From Leptidea sinapis (Eukaryota > Arthropoda > Insecta > Lepidoptera > Pieridae), in assembly GCF_905404315.1 (NCBI RefSeq), contig NC_066292.1:5456001-5520000 (forward strand): a stretch of DNA of 64,000 nucleotides. Direction: 5' to 3'. The notes beneath the pieces are model-generated. The model saw nothing but the letters and a program-made list of their open reading frames with translations. It was not told the DNA's origin and did no database searches. Positions 62,605-64,000 of the stretch are shown piece after piece. Position numbers and translations under genes: made by a program. The stretch's first letter is position 1. Every line of letters begins with the position of its first letter.

Positions 62605-62815
62605 GCACATCATTGGACTTTGGTCTTACGGTCAAACCGTTGGACGTGGTCTGGTAGCGGAGCATATTCAATGGTATCTTACATTGTCCTTCCCACAAAA
62701 TTATTATTATTACCATCCGGACGGTAACGAGCACGACGCTGGAACAATTGGTGCGAGGTGCCCACCGGATCGTCCGATGGTCCGGCCGTACCAAATCTGA
62801 CCATGTGTTTAGGCT
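62605..62815. mobile_element. Fold-back element 2, related to element 1
   Basis: Shares the order TGGTCTTACGGTCAAACCG, GGAGCATATTCAATGGTAT, CCCACAAAATTATTATTATT and CGTACCAAATCTGACCATGT. About 25 bases from element 1 and more diverged internally. Confidence 0.65.
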
Positions 62816-63060
62816 TTAAGTAACTATGACTTGATAAATTGTTAGTACGTAATAGTTGTTAGGTACTTATAGTTATAGTTTTATCCACATGAAGTTATTA
62901 AACTATAACAGTAGACTTACAACATATATATATATACACGCTAGTACGATCTGACAGTCCCATAATGCATGACCAATAATTTTAATTAGCCAATAGAGTG
63001 TCATTGTCTATCTAGACGTATAAATGATTGAAGGGGTTTATTTAAAATTAAAATATTACC
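62816..63060. other. Upstream intergenic, no recognised feature
   Basis: AT-rich. Confidence 0.5.
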
Positions 63061-63376
63061 GAAAAGGCCTTCAGCCACCCTAGTGAAACTCTCTTAGAAA
63101 AAAGCGATTCGCTCGAATGTATGAAATGTGCAGTCATTAAAAGATTGACAGATGGTGGCTTTAATCTTGTAAAAAATGGAGATAGCCACTGCGTTTCATG
63201 CAACTGTTCGCTTACAAACTTAGCTGGATTGTATTTCGTCCCAATCGGAATAATAGAAAGTGGAATTACCTACCATTCAAACTTATTATGACAAATGACT
63301 GCACGTTTCATATTAAACTAAATTTCAATTTTTACGCAGTTCCGCCCCTTATCATGTAGTATTTACATCCTCTTTG
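63060..63376. mobile_element. MITE 'C', uninterrupted copy
   Basis: Matches 41090-41321 over its left two thirds and 45485-45570 over its right end. Internal inverted segments ATGAAATGTGCAGTCATT (63121) and AATGACTGCACGTTTCAT (~63294). No ORF. Confidence 0.75.
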
Positions 63377-63925
63377 CGTTCAGCTGTCATCCATAGCTAA
63401 CCGCACATCAATTAGACATTATTCTATTTTTATAACACTACATAATTATAATGTACCTACCTATTGTCCTATACCAAATCTCTTTGTATTCAACAAGTAT
63501 TTCAAAAAACTTAAGGCTTTCCCCGGTGAGGCATATTACTCAATATTTCAAGTGCTTTCACAACATTTACCTACATATTGAACGAAATATGCGGTGCGTC
63601 AAGGAACGCCCGATGAATCATACATGTTTGATGCTGCGAAACATTTGTAATAATATTACACAATATTAATACCCTTTCATTGTTTTCATAAAATTATTAT
63701 TGCAGCTATTTACTCTACACCTACTTTAGCGGTGCTTCGGCTATTTAAAGTAACCCAAACTTCTATAAATTTTGACCTCATATTCTGCGTCGGACACTGT
63801 ACCTATAATATTATATTGCAACATCTATAAGAAATTGAAGATGTTGAATTCAATATTAAGGCCTTAAACTATTTGTGCACACTGTAAATATATTATTTTA
63901 TTACTTAAATATATATTTATTATTT
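63377..63925. other. Upstream intergenic, no recognised feature
   Basis: AT-rich; the open frame at 63451-63669 is unassignable. Confidence 0.45.
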
Positions 63926-63927
63926 AT

Positions 63928-64000
63928 ATACTTAGTCTGGCCATAAATACTGTTATAATTAAAAATAAACAAAATATTAAGTACATTTGAATTTGGATAA
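63928..64000 (+). mobile_element. 5' terminal repeat of a second Tc1/mariner-type element, cut by the window edge
   Basis: TATACTTAGTCTGGCCATAA ... TACATTTGAATTTGG matches 9117-9182 almost base for base in order and spacing. The body should lie beyond 64000. Confidence 0.8.

Noticed and set aside
1..64000. CRISPR array, bacterial operons, rRNA genes or functional tRNA genes
   Set aside because: None present; tRNA-like boxes occur only inside SINE-type repeats lacking a full cloverleaf, and the genes are spliced eukaryotic genes.

Overview
The window is AT-rich, intron-rich, repeat-laden animal DNA. The repeat content points to Lepidoptera (moth or butterfly): Helitron-like elements starting TC and ending CTAG inside an A|T target, a tRNA-derived SINE, mariner relatives, and several jockey/CR1-, RTE- and I-type LINE fragments. 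This is inferred from repeat style, not from a marker gene. Two cellular genes can be assembled exon by exon with consistent splice phases, and they point at each other tail to tail.

(1) Plus strand, 1492-28147: the 3' nine coding exons of an RFX1/2/3-type transcription factor (Rfx). The DNA-binding domain is split over exons at 1492-1745 and 11001-11239. The conserved middle and dimerisation regions follow, and the last exon is very acidic (27983-28147). The N-terminal part lies upstream of the window.

(2) Minus strand, 62035-45566: a complete eight-exon interferon-related developmental regulator gene (IFRD1/TIS7 family, 409 aa). Its final codons and stop lie at the edge of a dispersed repeat.

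The other ~95% is introns and a 17.4 kb intergenic block made largely of mobile elements. By region: 0.6-1.4 kb dead mariner between inverted repeats; 1.8-2.9 kb terminal-inverted-repeat element with a TC/AC microsatellite; 4.0-7.0 kb Helitron-like element and a broken minus-strand LINE; 7.4-10.4 kb two dead mariner relatives; 11.2 and 12.7 kb repeats placed next to Rfx splice donors; 16.0-18.6 kb SINE and minus LINE; 20.5-26.0 kb I-type LINE with RNase H and a 12-bp target duplication, broken by three frameshifts; 26.6-27.9 kb Helitron-like element and LINE tails; 28-37 kb intergenic MITEs, a Harbinger-like fragment and an RTE tail; 37.1 kb Helitron-like element; 41.1-45.6 kb two minus LINEs interrupting a MITE; 46.2-47.4 kb mariner; 47.5 kb near-perfect 71-bp-arm hairpin; 49.2-53.6 kb LINE with both ORFs open; 54-61 kb IFRD introns with Helitron-like and SINE-like repeats; 62.4-62.8 kb two related fold-back elements in the IFRD 5' flank; 63.1 kb MITE; 63.9 kb terminal repeat of a mariner whose body lies outside the window.

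Rfx and IFRD are independent nuclear genes, and nothing in the sequence shows that they act together. The mobile elements are the main source of novelty: they abut splice donors, contribute a stop codon and create a long hairpin inside transcribed introns.
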